NCBI RefSeq assembly: GCF_001949145.1 | Contig: NW_019091440.1 | Span: 785,398-837,975 of the forward strand | Origin: Acanthaster planci | Lineage: Eukaryota > Echinodermata > Asteroidea > Valvatida > Acanthasteridae | DNA: 52,578 bases | Direction of reading: 5' to 3' | Shown here: piece by piece, positions 38,278 through 49,234 of the stretch | How the letters are laid out: each line of letters opens with the position of its first letter | How positions within the stretch are numbered: the first letter of the stretch is position 1 | Translations under genes and position numbers: made by a program | The notes under the pieces: generated by a model | What the model was told of the DNA's origin: nothing | The model's input: the letters and a program-made list of their open reading frames with translations, nothing else | Databases searched by the model: none

Positions 38278-39306
38278 CTAATTTCCCCACAGAACCAATT
38301 TGACAGGTTGCGGCCTATTTTTCAGTGTGTCAGTAATATGAGCAATGTCAATCTTGGTCAAGTTGCATTCCGCCAAATATACTCTCTGGATCTGTTTGAT
38401 TTTCGCCAAGTCAGACCATGCACTATCTGAGCCCCCAAGGGTCCAATTCCCAGACAGATCCAATTCAACAAGATTCGGTATTTCACTCAGTGCGTCAGCA
38501 ATATGAGGAATGTCGACCCCAGTCAATTTGCATTTCCCCAACTTTACTTTCTGGATCTGTTTGATTTTCGCCAAATGAGACCATGCACTACCAGAGCCAC
38601 CAAGGGTCTCATTTCCAGATAGATTTAATTCAACAAGATTTGGCATTTTACTCAGTGCGTCAGCAATATGAGGAATGTCGACCCCAGTCAAGGTGCATCT
38701 CCCCAACTCTACTTTCTGGATCTGTTTGGTTTTCGCCAAATGAGACCATGCATTATCTGAGCCACCAAGGGTCTCATTTCCAGATAGATTTAATTCAACA
38801 AGATTTGGCATTTTACTCAGTGCGTCAGCAATATGAGGAATGTCGACCCCAGTCAAGGTGCATCTCCCCAACTTTACTTTCTGGATCTGTTTGATTTTCG
38901 CCAAATGAGACCATGCTCTACCAGTACCAGCAATGGCCTCATTTCCACTCAGATCTATTTCAACAAGATTCGGCATTTTACTCAGTGCGTCAGCAATATG
39001 AGAAATGTTTCCTTCGGTGAAGTTGCTGTATGTCAAGTCTATTTTCTGGATCTGTTTGATTTTCGCCAAATGAGACCATGCTTTACCAGAGCCAGAAAGG
39101 GTCTTATTTCCAGACAGATCTAATTCAACAAGATTCGGCATTTTACTCAGTGCGTCAGCAATATGAGGAATGTCTCCTTTGGTCAAGTTGCAGTTCAACA
39201 ACTTTACTTTCTGGATGTGTTTGATTTTCGCCAAGTGAGACCATGCACTATCTGAGCCACCAAGGGTCTTATTCCCAGACAGATCCACCTCAACAAGATT
39301 TGGCAT
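38278..39306. repeat. LRR-coding tandem array, 165-bp period, six units plus a partial
   Basis: Each unit encodes MPNLVELDLSGN..LGGS..A then WSHLAKIKQIQKVKL...LT..DIPHIADALSK, two LRRs of 27-28 residues. 6 x 165 + 39 bases fill the interval exactly. Central units are nearly identical at DNA level, which suggests recent duplication or gene conversion. Confidence 0.93.
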
Positions 39307-40416
39307 ATTATTCAGTGTGTTGACAATATGAAGGATGTCACTCACAGTCAATTCAACTTGGTTGGGCATCAGGTTGGGTTTCAAGATGGGTTTAATTGTT
39401 AACTTTTGTAAATGCCTTTTGTTACCCAAACATGTTTCCATCTGTGTTTTGTTAAACGTGGTTAGACTGACAGTAAATTCAGATAAAAATTGCATGTTCT
39501 TCACATAATGCGAAAGTCTTTTGCCAAATTGCTTTGAGTGGCAGACTGATATATTCAGTTCATGTACCAAGTTCAGGTTGGTTTTCCTTCCACCCTTTCT
39601 CCAGTCAGTAACGCAGTCTAGAAAGTATATTAACGATGCCGAAATATCCCTGCGGTCATCGCTAACGATGGGGTATGCCAAAACAATTTCGATTACTCGG
39701 TCGGTTGGAAGTGTGTCACACTGACTCTCAAAGAAGCAGTCCAGGATCAACACCAACGCTATTCTGCCCATTCTGCGAACATCTTCCAATAACATGCATA
39801 AAATTGATTGCGTCTCGGGCCCTTGATTGTCACCACAACAAAAGCGCAACAGATACTCAATCTCTTCAGGATAATGAGGGTAACAAAAGAATGTCTCCAA
39901 TATTCTTCTAGCGTCTTCAGCATTCGGACTTTGGTAGTATTTACCAGCACAGTACTCCTGAAAAGTCTTATGGATGAAGTAAACATTTTTACAAACATCT
40001 TGACCTCTTACGACTCGTTCGCTGGTTAGAATACCAGCTTTTAAAGCCATATCACGAATATCTTGATCGAAATCTCCTTCTTCAAACGAGAGTCTTTGAT
40101 TCGATGAAAGAAGACCATCAAAAGCAATCCTTCCGATTCCTATAACAACGTTTGATATCTGTGCTGGTGACATGTTCGTTTTTCTCTTGAATATGTATGT
40201 TACTGCTTCGTTGTAAAGCCGTGACATGGTTTCAGGGAGGTTAGAATTTTCTTTCCATAATAAACACATTAATAATAGCAGCATTGGACTTTGGGCCAAA
40301 TCTACCAGGACATGAGAAGATCCAATCCTTTCAATAAGACCGTTGGCTTTAGAATGATCATCCAAATAAAATCTCTCCACATATGCCTTCATGTCTCTAT
40401 CATTGAACCCAAGAAC
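38278..40416 (-). CDS. NLR exon 3, 3' part: NACHT end, winged helix and LRRs
   Basis: 712 codons and a TAG at 38280-38278. VLGF...YVERFY and SPMLLLLMCLLW mark the NACHT C-terminal helices. GILTSER and VYFIHKTFQEYCAGKYY are winged-helix landmarks. FFCYPHYPEEIEYLLRFCCG follows, and the last 343 codons are LRRs. Antisense open frames over this stretch are shadows. Confidence 0.92.
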   Translation of the reverse strand, partial: VLGFNDRDMKAYVERFYLDDHSKANGLIERIGSSHVLVDLAQSPMLLLLMCLLWKENSNLPETMSRLYNEAVTYIFKRKTNMSPAQISNVVIGIGRIAFDGLLSSNQRLSFEEGDFDQDIRDMALKAGILTSERVVRGQDVCKNVYFIHKTFQEYCAGKYYQSPNAEDARRILETFFCYPHYPEEIEYLLRFCCGDNQGPETQSILCMLLEDVRRMGRIALVLILDCFFESQCDTLPTDRVIEIVLAYPIVSDDRRDISASLIYFLDCVTDWRKGGRKTNLNLVHELNISVCHSKQFGKRLSHYVKNMQFLSEFTVSLTTFNKTQMETCLGNKRHLQKLTIKPILKPNLMPNQVELTVSDILHIVNTLNNMPNLVEVDLSGNKTLGGSDSAWSHLAKIKHIQKVKLLNCNLTKGDIPHIADALSKMPNLVELDLSGNKTLSGSGKAWSHLAKIKQIQKIDLTYSNFTEGNISHIADALSKMPNLVEIDLSGNEAIAGTGRAWSHLAKIKQIQKVKLGRCTLTGVDIPHIADALSKMPNLVELNLSGNETLGGSDNAWSHLAKTKQIQKVELGRCTLTGVDIPHIADALSKMPNLVELNLSGNETLGGSGSAWSHLAKIKQIQKVKLGKCKLTGVDIPHIADALSEIPNLVELDLSGNWTLGGSDSAWSDLAKIKQIQRVYLAECNLTKIDIAHITDTLKNRPQPVKLVLWGN

Positions 40417-43400
40417 NTGGGAGCATCTGTACATAGCTACCTGTAGTTGTGTATATTTCCTTCAATACCTCCTCGCACTTATCTGCAGCGTGTTGGGCTG
40501 CGTCACGTGGTCCAGTCTTGCGTCTTTTACCACTTCCTCCCTGCTCTCCAGTGTTTCCTGTAGAGTGAAATGAATCGACTCAGTTTAATTGACTTACTGG
40601 TAGTATACTGGAGGGTGACGCAATTACACATTTGTTCGGAAACCGTTCAGTCCTGGAAAACTTCTCTTGAATACGCTTTTTTACGAATGCATATCTCAGT
40701 TGTAAAATTGAACTTCATTTCGGCTACGAAAGCAAGAGATTATTTTGTCAAGCGGAGTAGCTTCCCTTGGTGAAAAAAGTGCATAGCGCCAAACATAAAT
40801 TAAAAGCGCATTTAATTACTTTACTTGGCTTCTGGGCGCACAGAATTCAAGTATGCGTTTTGATTTTTTTTTTTTGGGGGGGGCCTGCATCTCTGCTTGT
40901 CGTCGTTAAGGGGGACATCATCAACAGGGAACACTGGATAGGTTCGCTTTTCTTCAAGTAATTCACAGTTTCTGTATTGGTCAATAAGTTCATCTTCCAC
41001 TGTTGTCAACGAGCCCGTGGGTTGTGAGCTCCAAACAGATGAGCAGTGTTCGTTACTTCAAATCAAACCCTTTCTGAGTTTTGATTTAATTAGGTGCGGC
41101 GGGATTTTGTTCTTTAAATAAACAGAAAGGTAAGGAAACGCAACGCATGCTCAAGCCACCACCGAAGAAAGAGCTCATTTGGCTCGTAGCTGCAGCAATT
41201 CGTGATTTGTCGTCAGCCCAAAAGGAAGCATTCTTTACACAGAAAGCTTTTGAATATTTTGCAGTTTCATCAGGGAAAGTCATTTCTCACCTGAGCCAGA
41301 GAAGGTCTCATTTCCAGACAGATTCAATTCAACAAGGGTGGACATGAGGAATGTCACCGCCGGTCAATTAAGTTGCAAAACATCAAGTGTTTGATTTTTG
41401 CCCAGCGAGACCGTGCCCTACCTGAATTACCAAGGGTCTCATTTCTCGACAGATATAAATCAAGATGTTTGGAATATTACTCAGTGCGTCGGCAATATTT
41501 GGAATTTCATCCCGTGTGAAGTCGCAATTATGTAAGTTAATCGTCTGGAGTCTGATTCAAGTCCAAGTCCTCCAAAGTCCAAGGCCTTCAAAATAGATCT
41601 AAGCTTTATACGTGTACACTAGTTTATTGTCAATAAGCATAACAATAAGCATAACAATCAGGCCTATTGAAAATGAAGGAAAGATGTAACAACATGTCAG
41701 AAATAAATCAAAATGGCAATCTTCAGAAACAAAACAAGTCGCACGATAAAAATATTATTTCTTTGGTCAGGAAACAGAGGCTCTTATCCCTTTTCCAGGA
41801 CTATTTTTAACATTTTAATTTGCCTGGTCTGTGTAACTTTGTTATAACGAGCTAGAGTTGACTAAATTAAATACCGCAGTTTCCGGCGCACACATAATGT
41901 AGTGGTGTTGTATGGTTCCGATGTTTTAAGCGATATTTATTTCAATTAAACAGAATTTGATTTTCGTGAAGGATGCAAATAGGATGTGACGAGTGACTTT
42001 TGACTTAAGTGACTAGGGGTCTAACGTTCATTGCATTGAAGAGAGATTAAGTGAGACAGTGCAGTGCTGCTTAATCAGGTGATTAAAAATACTGTTAATC
42101 ATGAGCTTCTTATAATTTGAAAAATAACAATAAAAGAATAGGAAGATAATTATTGTTAAACACAAAATTAAAATTCTTTTAAAGTAACATTAAAATATTC
42201 TTCAAAAATTTTTAAATTGTGATTCCGTTAATTTCAACTCGTGCTGGACTAAACCGAGCCCTTTAAGCTTTATAATATAATTAAGGAAATTTGTAAACAG
42301 GGGACTAGGTTTCCGCAAGCCGAAGATCGTTGGCTTTTATTGTTCTAGTGCTCAGAAGCTTTATGTTAAACACTTTCAGTTGCAGATTTCGCTCATCATC
42401 CTTCTGCATAAAATTTGGTGTCAAGATCGAGAGAAATCTAATTTCTTCTCCCAGACAATACCACTCCTAAACTAAGGATGCTGGAAGTTTGCAAGGGAAT
42501 TCCAAATGTGACTTTTCGCGTTATGAAAAAGAAAAATAACTGACAGAACAGAGCAACTGCATTGTCGATCACAATGAACATACGTTACCAAAAACGTCAA
42601 TTCGTATGGCGTGCAAAGTTGACATTTATTCCCAAACTAAAATATCTCTATTATTAATTGAGATATGTCTGTTGCGCAATAGAGATATCTTTATTACGTT
42701 TCCGCTTTCGAGGTCAGCAGGTCGCCCTCGACGTTTTCTGTTTACAAATGTATTTTCTTGGAGAGTTCTGAGTCCGCGTCTTACTACTTGTACTCCCGTA
42801 GTTGTTTACAACCGTAGTGCATTTGGTCAAGAGCTAAGCCTTTAGGACTTTTTCGATTAACTCTTTGCTGCCCAACAATAAAAACCACACGTATGGTTGA
42901 GTTCAACTTTCATATTTATAATGATCAGGATGTTTGTACATTCTGTTTTAAAAACTTGAGTGTGGCACAGCCGAGTTCAGAGGGGATAGAATCTTTGAGG
43001 GTTTGGCACGACTGAGGAAATCTTACCCATTCTTTGCACCACTTCCTGAAGCCCGACTTTGACCAAAGCTCGCTTCAACTTCCTAATTGCTCTTTCTTCG
43101 TCGCTTTGCTTCTTGTGCCAAGCAACTAACATTTCGTAGCACTGCCGAAGCACATCATCCTTGTAGTCACTTTCAATTGTCTTGATCTCGCTGTCTTCAT
43201 AACCGAGGTTCAGGGCAAGGGCCCTCCACTCTGTCGAGATGTGTCTTGATAATTCATGCAGATTCAAAGCGGTCAGCTGGAATTCTGGGGGAAAGACTCA
43301 ATGATATCGCCATGGATTATTTTGCATAATTAACATTACCAGTTCGAAAGGAATGTTTTATTTCTGATGCACGGGGTTCTTTAAAAAATGGCAGCCAAAC

Positions 43401-43774
43401 TTTTTTGGGCGTGCTCAGTTAAAGCTGTTTTTGTCTCTACAAATCTGCTCAGATTTCCTTGTGATTATTTCTGATTGCTTGAGTTACAAATATAGAATAA
43501 AGTACACTGGGACAGTTTCTAACTTTTAATACCTGTTGTGAGCCTAGCAATGATAGGAGGCACATTCGATGATAAACTAGTATCTTTGGTAAATATGCAT
43601 AAAAGGGAATTTACTTTGATATAATTTTCTGTGATACCAACTACCTTTTAACTTGTCCTTTCATAAAAACTGTTTCGTACAAATTCAGACAGTCTACAAT
43701 CATCTCTTTTCAATAAAAGGATTTTTACCTCCAGATTCCTCGTCACTGCTTGCTGGACTTCCTCGCTTCATCAT
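38278..43774 (-). CDS. NLR-type receptor gene, DEATH-NACHT-LRR (three coding exons, NACHT core missing)
   Basis: NLRs are cytosolic sensors that oligomerise through NACHT and signal through their N-terminal domain. Exon 1 encodes MMKRGSPASSDEES. Exon 2 encodes a DEATH domain. Exon 3 encodes a basic linker, the pre-NACHT helix (KCEEVLKEIYTTTGSYVQ), the end of NACHT with winged helix (SPMLLLLMCLLW, FIHKTFQEYCAG) and six 55-residue double LRRs. Exon junctions 1-2 and 2-3 are both phase 1 and splice in frame. At the N at 40417 the reading frame changes, and the P-loop and Walker B region, roughly 200 residues in relatives, is absent. Intron 2 contains the 3' end of another NLR copy. It is either a real gene with an assembly error or a rearranged pseudogene. 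Confidence 0.85.
40417..40417. other. Single-base N at a frame switch within the NACHT domain
   Basis: Upstream of the N the coding frame ends at SYVQMLP. Downstream a different frame starts with VLGFNDRDMKAYVERFY, which belongs near the end of NACHT. One N therefore stands for a missing segment rather than an ambiguous base. Confidence 0.85.
40418..40557 (-). CDS. NLR exon 3, 5' part: linker and pre-NACHT helix
   Basis: Acceptor CTCTACAG, then 46 codons: a Gly/Lys/Arg linker followed by DKCEEVLKEIYTTTGSYVQ and MLP, the stretch that precedes NACHT in invertebrate NLRs. It runs without a stop into the N at 40417. Confidence 0.8.
40890..41283. repeat. NLR 3' flank, copy 2 of a segmental duplication
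   Basis: Counterpart of 37750-38080, lying inside NLR intron 2. On the minus strand both copies contain a degenerate tail (M.FPDE...K.F, then a DD...IA.A stretch) that may be the ancestral NLR C-terminus. Confidence 0.8.
41284..41560 (-). pseudogene. LRR pseudogene fragment in NLR intron 2
   Basis: Plus-strand words CAAGGGTCTCATTTC, CAGACAGATTCAATTCAACA, ACTCAGTGCGTC.GCAATAT and GAATGTCACC..GGTCAA are those of the intact array, read antisense. About one and a half LRR units remain, with deletions and frame breaks. It is the 3' end of a second NLR copy. Confidence 0.85.
43027..43284 (-). CDS. NLR coding exon 2: DEATH domain
   Basis: Residues about 16-101. The helix pattern LTALNLHELSRHISTEWRAL, LGYEDSEIKTI, QCYEMLVAW, A..KLKRALVKVGLQEVV is the DEATH fold with its conserved Trp and QC-x-x-ML-x-x-W. 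The acceptor CCCCAG precedes 43284 and the donor GTAAGA follows 43027. An apparent start within it is a TTG, so the exon is internal. Confidence 0.88.
43729..43774 (-). CDS. NLR coding exon 1
   Basis: ATG ATG at 43774-43769 starts a 15-codon acidic Ser-rich leader plus one base. The donor GTAAAA follows 43729. The carried base gives Glu with exon 2. A short first exon before a DEATH exon is plausible, but it rests only on frame and splice sites. Confidence 0.6.
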
Positions 43775-45459
43775 GAACCGCCGTGCACCAAAAGGGAAAC
43801 TCTGAGTTTCATTCCAATAAAATATCGCACGTAGTCTCCAGTTGGACTTCGTGTGGAGAGTGCGGTGATTGTAAAAGCAATAGTTTTCATACGAGCAACA
43901 CAGTCCCTGTTAAAACTTTGGGATAGGTGGCATTGACATGGAAATCCTCGAACACTGGGGGCGCTGTTGAACTTGAATGGGACTGCACAACCTCCGATTA
44001 CAATGCGGGTGGCATTTTCCGTGGCGCTTTTAGAGAATAAAAATGCTGACCCCCCTTCCAAAAAGAGATACTGAAAAAAGGTTGGTTAAATATTACAGCG
44101 TTGCATTCCGTCACATTCTGGCACTCATGAACTGATTATCTTTATGATAAACTCATTGTTTGTCAATGAGTAAAAGATACTGGCTAAGTTTAGAGTAAAC
44201 CAAGCAGCCTCCTTCAGACTCCATGTTCAATTTCTCTCGTTTTTCTCAGGTCTGCTTTCATTCTCATTTCCATCCATTCATGTTTCAGCATAATAAAGTC
44301 CTGGTTAGTTTTCATTCATCATTTACTTACAGGCCGGAAGAATAAGAATTCAAGCAGCTACAGCCAAGATGATATTATCAGCCAGTTCATCAGGACTCGT
44401 TACAGGCGCCATTATTCTAAAAAGTATTTTTTTTCACAAAAAATGTGCAGTATAAGCTATCAATTCTCTGTGAATGGAGACCAAATTAGAATTTTGTTGA
44501 TTTATGCATGAGAAATAAGGATTAGCGTTGAGTGTATGCATGTATACAATCTCAGTATTTCTTAGCTCAAGGAAGAAACAGTCAATTTCTACAGAAGTTG
44601 CCGCAAAAAGAAAATATCAAAATTGAGTTACGGTCCCTTAATTAACTTTTCCCTGTGATATGGGATGCAAACAAGTGTAACGTTGCTTTACTCATATCAA
44701 GGTGTGTACCTGCACTTTCACTGATAATTCATGTGTTCCATACAATCTCTGAGGTTGATCTTATGAAAAAACATTTTATCCTGATGTAATGTTGCATAAT
44801 CAAATCAATAGTGATAACCAAATCAATGTGCGCATGCTCGCTCCTTCTTTTAACCTTCCCTGGTAGAATGTGGATCTGTCTGCTGAACAGGTAATGGTTA
44901 TCTCATGTTTTTGCAGCCACCTGCAACCCACGAACACATTTATTTGTTTCCCTCTTGGATATCTGTAAAGGAAATTCCCATCATATCTGTTCACCTCGTG
45001 TGAAACTTGATATTCCCAGCTTACTTTCCACTGTGGTCCCATTGCAAACTAATATTGCTTACACTAAAGGTCACGATTTGGGGTCAGATTTCCTGTCACT
45101 GCACTTCATACATTTTATTAGACCTAAACCTTCTCGTCATAACTTCAGAAGCAAACAGTGGAGGCGTTACATGGTGTCACGTGGTTGCGAAGACACCCAC
45201 TGGGAACACCCTTGCATGCACGTTTGAGCCCACACACATTAGACCTACATGTACCCATGCGATTCTGCCTTGCCCCACATTTGCACCCACGGCCACAGGG
45301 GTGTATTATTATTTTTGTAACATATTATACAATTAATCTTATGTACTGTTACCCAGCACACAGATCAGGCCCTCAAAGATGATGTGTATTGCAATGGCAT
45401 TTTTGTGTGGGCCCGTTCAGCGGTTGAATATACCCGCCTTTCCCATAAGCCGGTGAGCC
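43775..45459. other. No gene recognised; NLR upstream region
   Basis: Contains the NLR 5' side. An open frame at 44061-43771 (minus) overlaps the NLR start in another frame and shows no domain. A minus-strand stretch at 45000-44850 faintly resembles a filamin-type strand pattern but is not convincing. Confidence 0.4.
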
Positions 45460-45680
45460 CTTAGCTGGCCCATGTGAGGGCGCAATTTCCTAGCAACGCA
45501 GACTCCTTTGGAAAGAACTGCACTTTGTTGATTCACAAATGATTATGAATATACGTGTTACGATCCTGCAGTCGCTTCCAACAAACTTCCCCATCAGCAT
45601 GGCTCTTTTCAACCATTATGGTGTTGCTTCTGCCTAAGGTGGATGGAAAGTTGAAAACCCCACAATGGGGGGGACGTCAG
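45460..45680 (+). repeat. Dispersed repeat family 1, copy B
   Basis: Direct-orientation partner of the minus-strand copy at 4093-4400, sharing GAGGGCGCA..TTCCTAGC, GATTCAC/GGTTCAC and ATGGCTCTTTTCAACC in order. It lacks the inner inverted repeat of copy A. Confidence 0.6.
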
Positions 45681-45864
45681 CTGTCTAGTAGAGCCTCCTA
45701 GCGTGGAGCACTTCGACTGAGGAGTTGAACTCAATACAGGAGCCTAACCATTACACATAATCTCTCAGTCCGTGTACTCTTAAGGTGTATAGTTATTGAA
45801 GTGATTACCTCACAAAACATGTCTGCTTGCCTTTCCTGTTACCTTTCCTGTTACAAACATTGTT

Positions 45865-46045
45865 CACACATTAGGCCCACATGATCGTGAGTTCGAGTCC
45901 CGAAAGAGTGAGCCTCTGGCTTTTTTCACAAGGTCTTGGGCAAGCAATGAGTATACTATGTTAAATAATATGAGTCGTTGTAAGGTCAAATCCTGTACTT
46001 GAAATATAAATCTCCCCTGCGTAAGTCTTGAAATTTCTTCTTGTG
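45865..46045 (+). repeat. tRNA-derived SINE-like copy
   Basis: GATCGTGAGTTCGAGTCCCG is a B-box match, followed by AAGGTCTTGGGCAAGCAATG, similar to the GTGTCCTTGGGCAAG body word of the copies at 23590 and 30133. Confidence 0.45.
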
Positions 46046-46224
46046 TGTTGAAGAAAAGTATCCGTGGAAAGTGGTGTCCAAATGCTTTGCCGCTCACCTA
46101 TCGAATAGCGCAGACTTTATGCAGCAGTTAATGCAAGACACGTAGACCGTAATACAGTGGGTTCCTGTTTCTATCAAAGGGTTTCAGGGATCATTCTTTC
46201 GGGCTGTATAGCCACATGGATCAC

Positions 46225-46480
46225 TGATGACGCACGTCTGCCTTTCAGTGGCCTGATTACACTTCAAACACTTTCAGCTACTTAGCACTGAACTTTGGTG
46301 CCCTGTCAGGTGTACCAGACCTCATCTGAATATGAATGGTAACATGGGCGAAGAGGTGAACTTTCACACCTCCAGAGGTGAATATTTTCTGTGGCTTGCT
46401 GAAGTCGTGGTGGAAAATGTATGCAGTCATTAAAGGAACACTAGCTTCAATTAAAAAAGTACAATTGCACGAGAAAGGTC
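46225..46480 (+). repeat. Dispersed repeat family 2, copy A
   Basis: Matches 49235-49490 in the same orientation: ACGCACGTCT, ATGAAT..GAATGGTA, GGCGAA, GGTGAATATTTTCT and later AAGTACAA..GCAC. No protein is conserved between the copies. Confidence 0.6.
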
Positions 46481-49234
46481 TACTGAGAGTGGGGGTTCAC
46501 TGTAGACTTTATTTATTGCATTTTGTTGTTTTTCCTGGTACCTCTAATCCAGACAGTAATCTTGAAGTTTTTTTGTGATTACTATGGAAGCACAAACTTG
46601 CCTGTATTTAACAATTTACTTCTTGAACTGAGGAGAGTTATTTCCTTCTTTCTACCAGGTTGCCAGGAAAGAATGTTAATTATCGCAATGGTGAGAAATA
46701 ACTCTGAAAATCGTACATTTTCAGCTATTTACTTTCTCTTGATGGAAACTACATGCGAAAGGTCACTAGAAAGCTGTATTTTAAACCTTAATCCTTGGCC
46801 TTGAGCTGACAGATAAACCACGTAACCATGTTACTTTCTTTTGCATAGAATTCAGGATAAAAGTAACCCGAAGTTGATATGCAAGTTATTGGGCCCCAAC
46901 CAATGCTGATTCTACACTGATTTCAGCGGGGATTGACGAACCTAAATTAGTGGGCTGGACCCATCAGGAAAAGCACAGGAGAATTATTAAAGATCGCTGT
47001 AAGCATGCCATGTTGGCGCTTATTGCGAGAGTTTATTGAAATTGAAAATGTACAGACGGCCTACCTTAGATCTGATTCTTTGATGATGACGCAAACTAAC
47101 GTATAGGGGTGTATCTACAGGCTCTAAATAGACAAAAGCAGGCTCAAGCTTAACGCAGAATGCAGCTCAAAGTGTTGGCAGAATGTTCAACGTGGAGTTG
47201 ATTATCACTTATGCCTGTATTTGCGTGACAAATATTTGATGCTCTCGACAGTGGAATATTTCAAATTGTGCAATAATTTGATTGAATAAACTTTGTTTAA
47301 TTGTGTTAAGAACAGGTGTCAAAAAGGTTGGTGTTAGTTATATGAATAGTTACCCAGTTGGGAGTAGAGCCACAGATAACTATTGAAGTGTTTTTGTGAT
47401 TATTGATGGCCAGTATTTTCTGATTTTGTTTGATTCGATTAATAGAGTAAAGTTTAGGTGTCTTATCTGCATTTATATTGGAAGCTTGTGGATAAGCTGC
47501 AAATCTTGAGTAAATTCAGTCGTTTGTTTTAGCTAGTATGACGCTAAAGGTAATTTTGGTCATATGAATTAATAACCTTTCATTCAGCGTTAATAAATCT
47601 TGTAACAGTCAGACGTTTGTGATCATTACAAAATGCATTGGTTCATATTTTATACAACTACTAGGGCATTGCGGGCACAGTTTGCAGGACGTTGATACAA
47701 ATCGACGCTTTCAACTCGACCAAAACTAAACTGATTCACGACTAGTGCCTACAATACAGTAGGTTTCAAAATACTTCTTCCCAGGAAGCCTATACCCCGA
47801 CGAACAGAAGCCAAGGAGTAGACACCATCGATCAAAAACACCTTTTGCAGTAATAAGTTTAATTGGGCCTTCTATGTTCAACTGAAGACCAGTTATACTC
47901 ACTGGTGTCAACGATAGCTTTTCTTTAACTTGCTGGATGTTTGTTGGACAATGTCAATGTTTCAAACGTTGTAATACAAAGCATACAGTGCAAGTTTTAG
48001 CGATATACTAGATGAACGTTATCTTACCTTCTATCAGTGTGTTTCAACCAGAAATGCAAAGCTTCACAGCCAATAACAATGATGTGAGTAGTCAAAAAAG
48101 TCACTGCTGATGTGTGCTAATTTAAGCAAAGATTCCGGATCAAGTTTCCCTCCTGGAATTAGAGACACCACCTTCAAACTAAACAGCTTTGTATACACTG
48201 TAGCGAATTTTGTCTACGCATTTCCGCGTCTGACAACGAGGCTCCAGGTTTTTGGTCGATGACCAAAAAATAAACGGAAAGAAATTCCTACGCGGCCAAT
48301 CAACTAACGATTAGCAGTTTGCACCAAATTGTGTCCTTTTTTAATATTAGATAGCCAAATGAATGCCAAATACTGGGGTAAAAGTGAGGCGATACGATGG
48401 CAAAAATGAATGCTTAATTTTCTGGAAAGATGAATGAAATGCTCTACTTTGCATCTAGTGTAGGCATCAATGCACATATTCAGTTGGCGGTGTGTCGGAA
48501 CTACCTTTACTCAATGGATGGCAATCTTTCCATAATTTCTGGAGAGTCCCCCCGCTCCAAAAAACCCACAAGTCGTAGAAATTAAGGTTTCATTTAATAG
48601 GCGTTACTTATTAAAATTGCGTGTATCCAATGTTAATGTCGAACTTTGGCCCCATGCCATCTACTTGAGTTGGTTTCTGTGAGTGTGTGTATGTACGTGG
48701 TTCGTTTTAAACATAGTTCTGTAAACAAACCACACCAAACTGGGCATGGATTTTTAGAAAAAGTTGAACATTTACCCGATGGCTACCTGATCCTCTTTTT
48801 TACGTTTTAACAAATGTTGATTCATACCATCGATCTTATAATTCCTGCTTAGTTACTTAAGATGGGCATAGTGAATTTGTGTAAACAAGCTAGTCAGTCA
48901 TCTGAAAAGATGAATTAATTGCCAAAGCACTGACAGCATGTCCTCATTGCTCGGCGCCAACCTGCGTAAAATTACCACTGCAAGGAACTGGTTATAATTA
49001 TTCTCTTATATCTTCGATTTGTGGAAGTTCGCCTTTATGGACTCACAGGCAAACATGTTTATATATCATGCAGTGGTTGGGAGCAAAGGTTGAATAATAC
49101 GACGCTCTCATTGTTTGAGCAACATGCGACGGTACCTCCTCCAGCACCGCATTTCCATGGCAGGTAAACCTTCACAGCTACACAAACAACAGACAGTACC
49201 CAGTGCTGGATGGTACAAACAAAACTAAACGATT
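46481..49234. other. No gene recognised
   Basis: AT-rich intergenic sequence with short unrelated open frames on both strands. No domain, RNA gene or tandem array was recognised. Confidence 0.4.

Noticed and set aside
38583-39123. Plus-strand repetitive open frames
   Set aside because: Antisense shadows of the LRR array.
43771-44061. Minus-strand frame overlapping the NLR start
   Set aside because: In a different frame from the NLR leader, with no recognisable domain.
44800-45042. Minus-strand frame resembling a filamin/Ig-like strand pattern (GNFLYRYPRGKQINVFV)
   Set aside because: Short, no flanking domain such as B-box or NHL, and no clear splice context; too weak to call.
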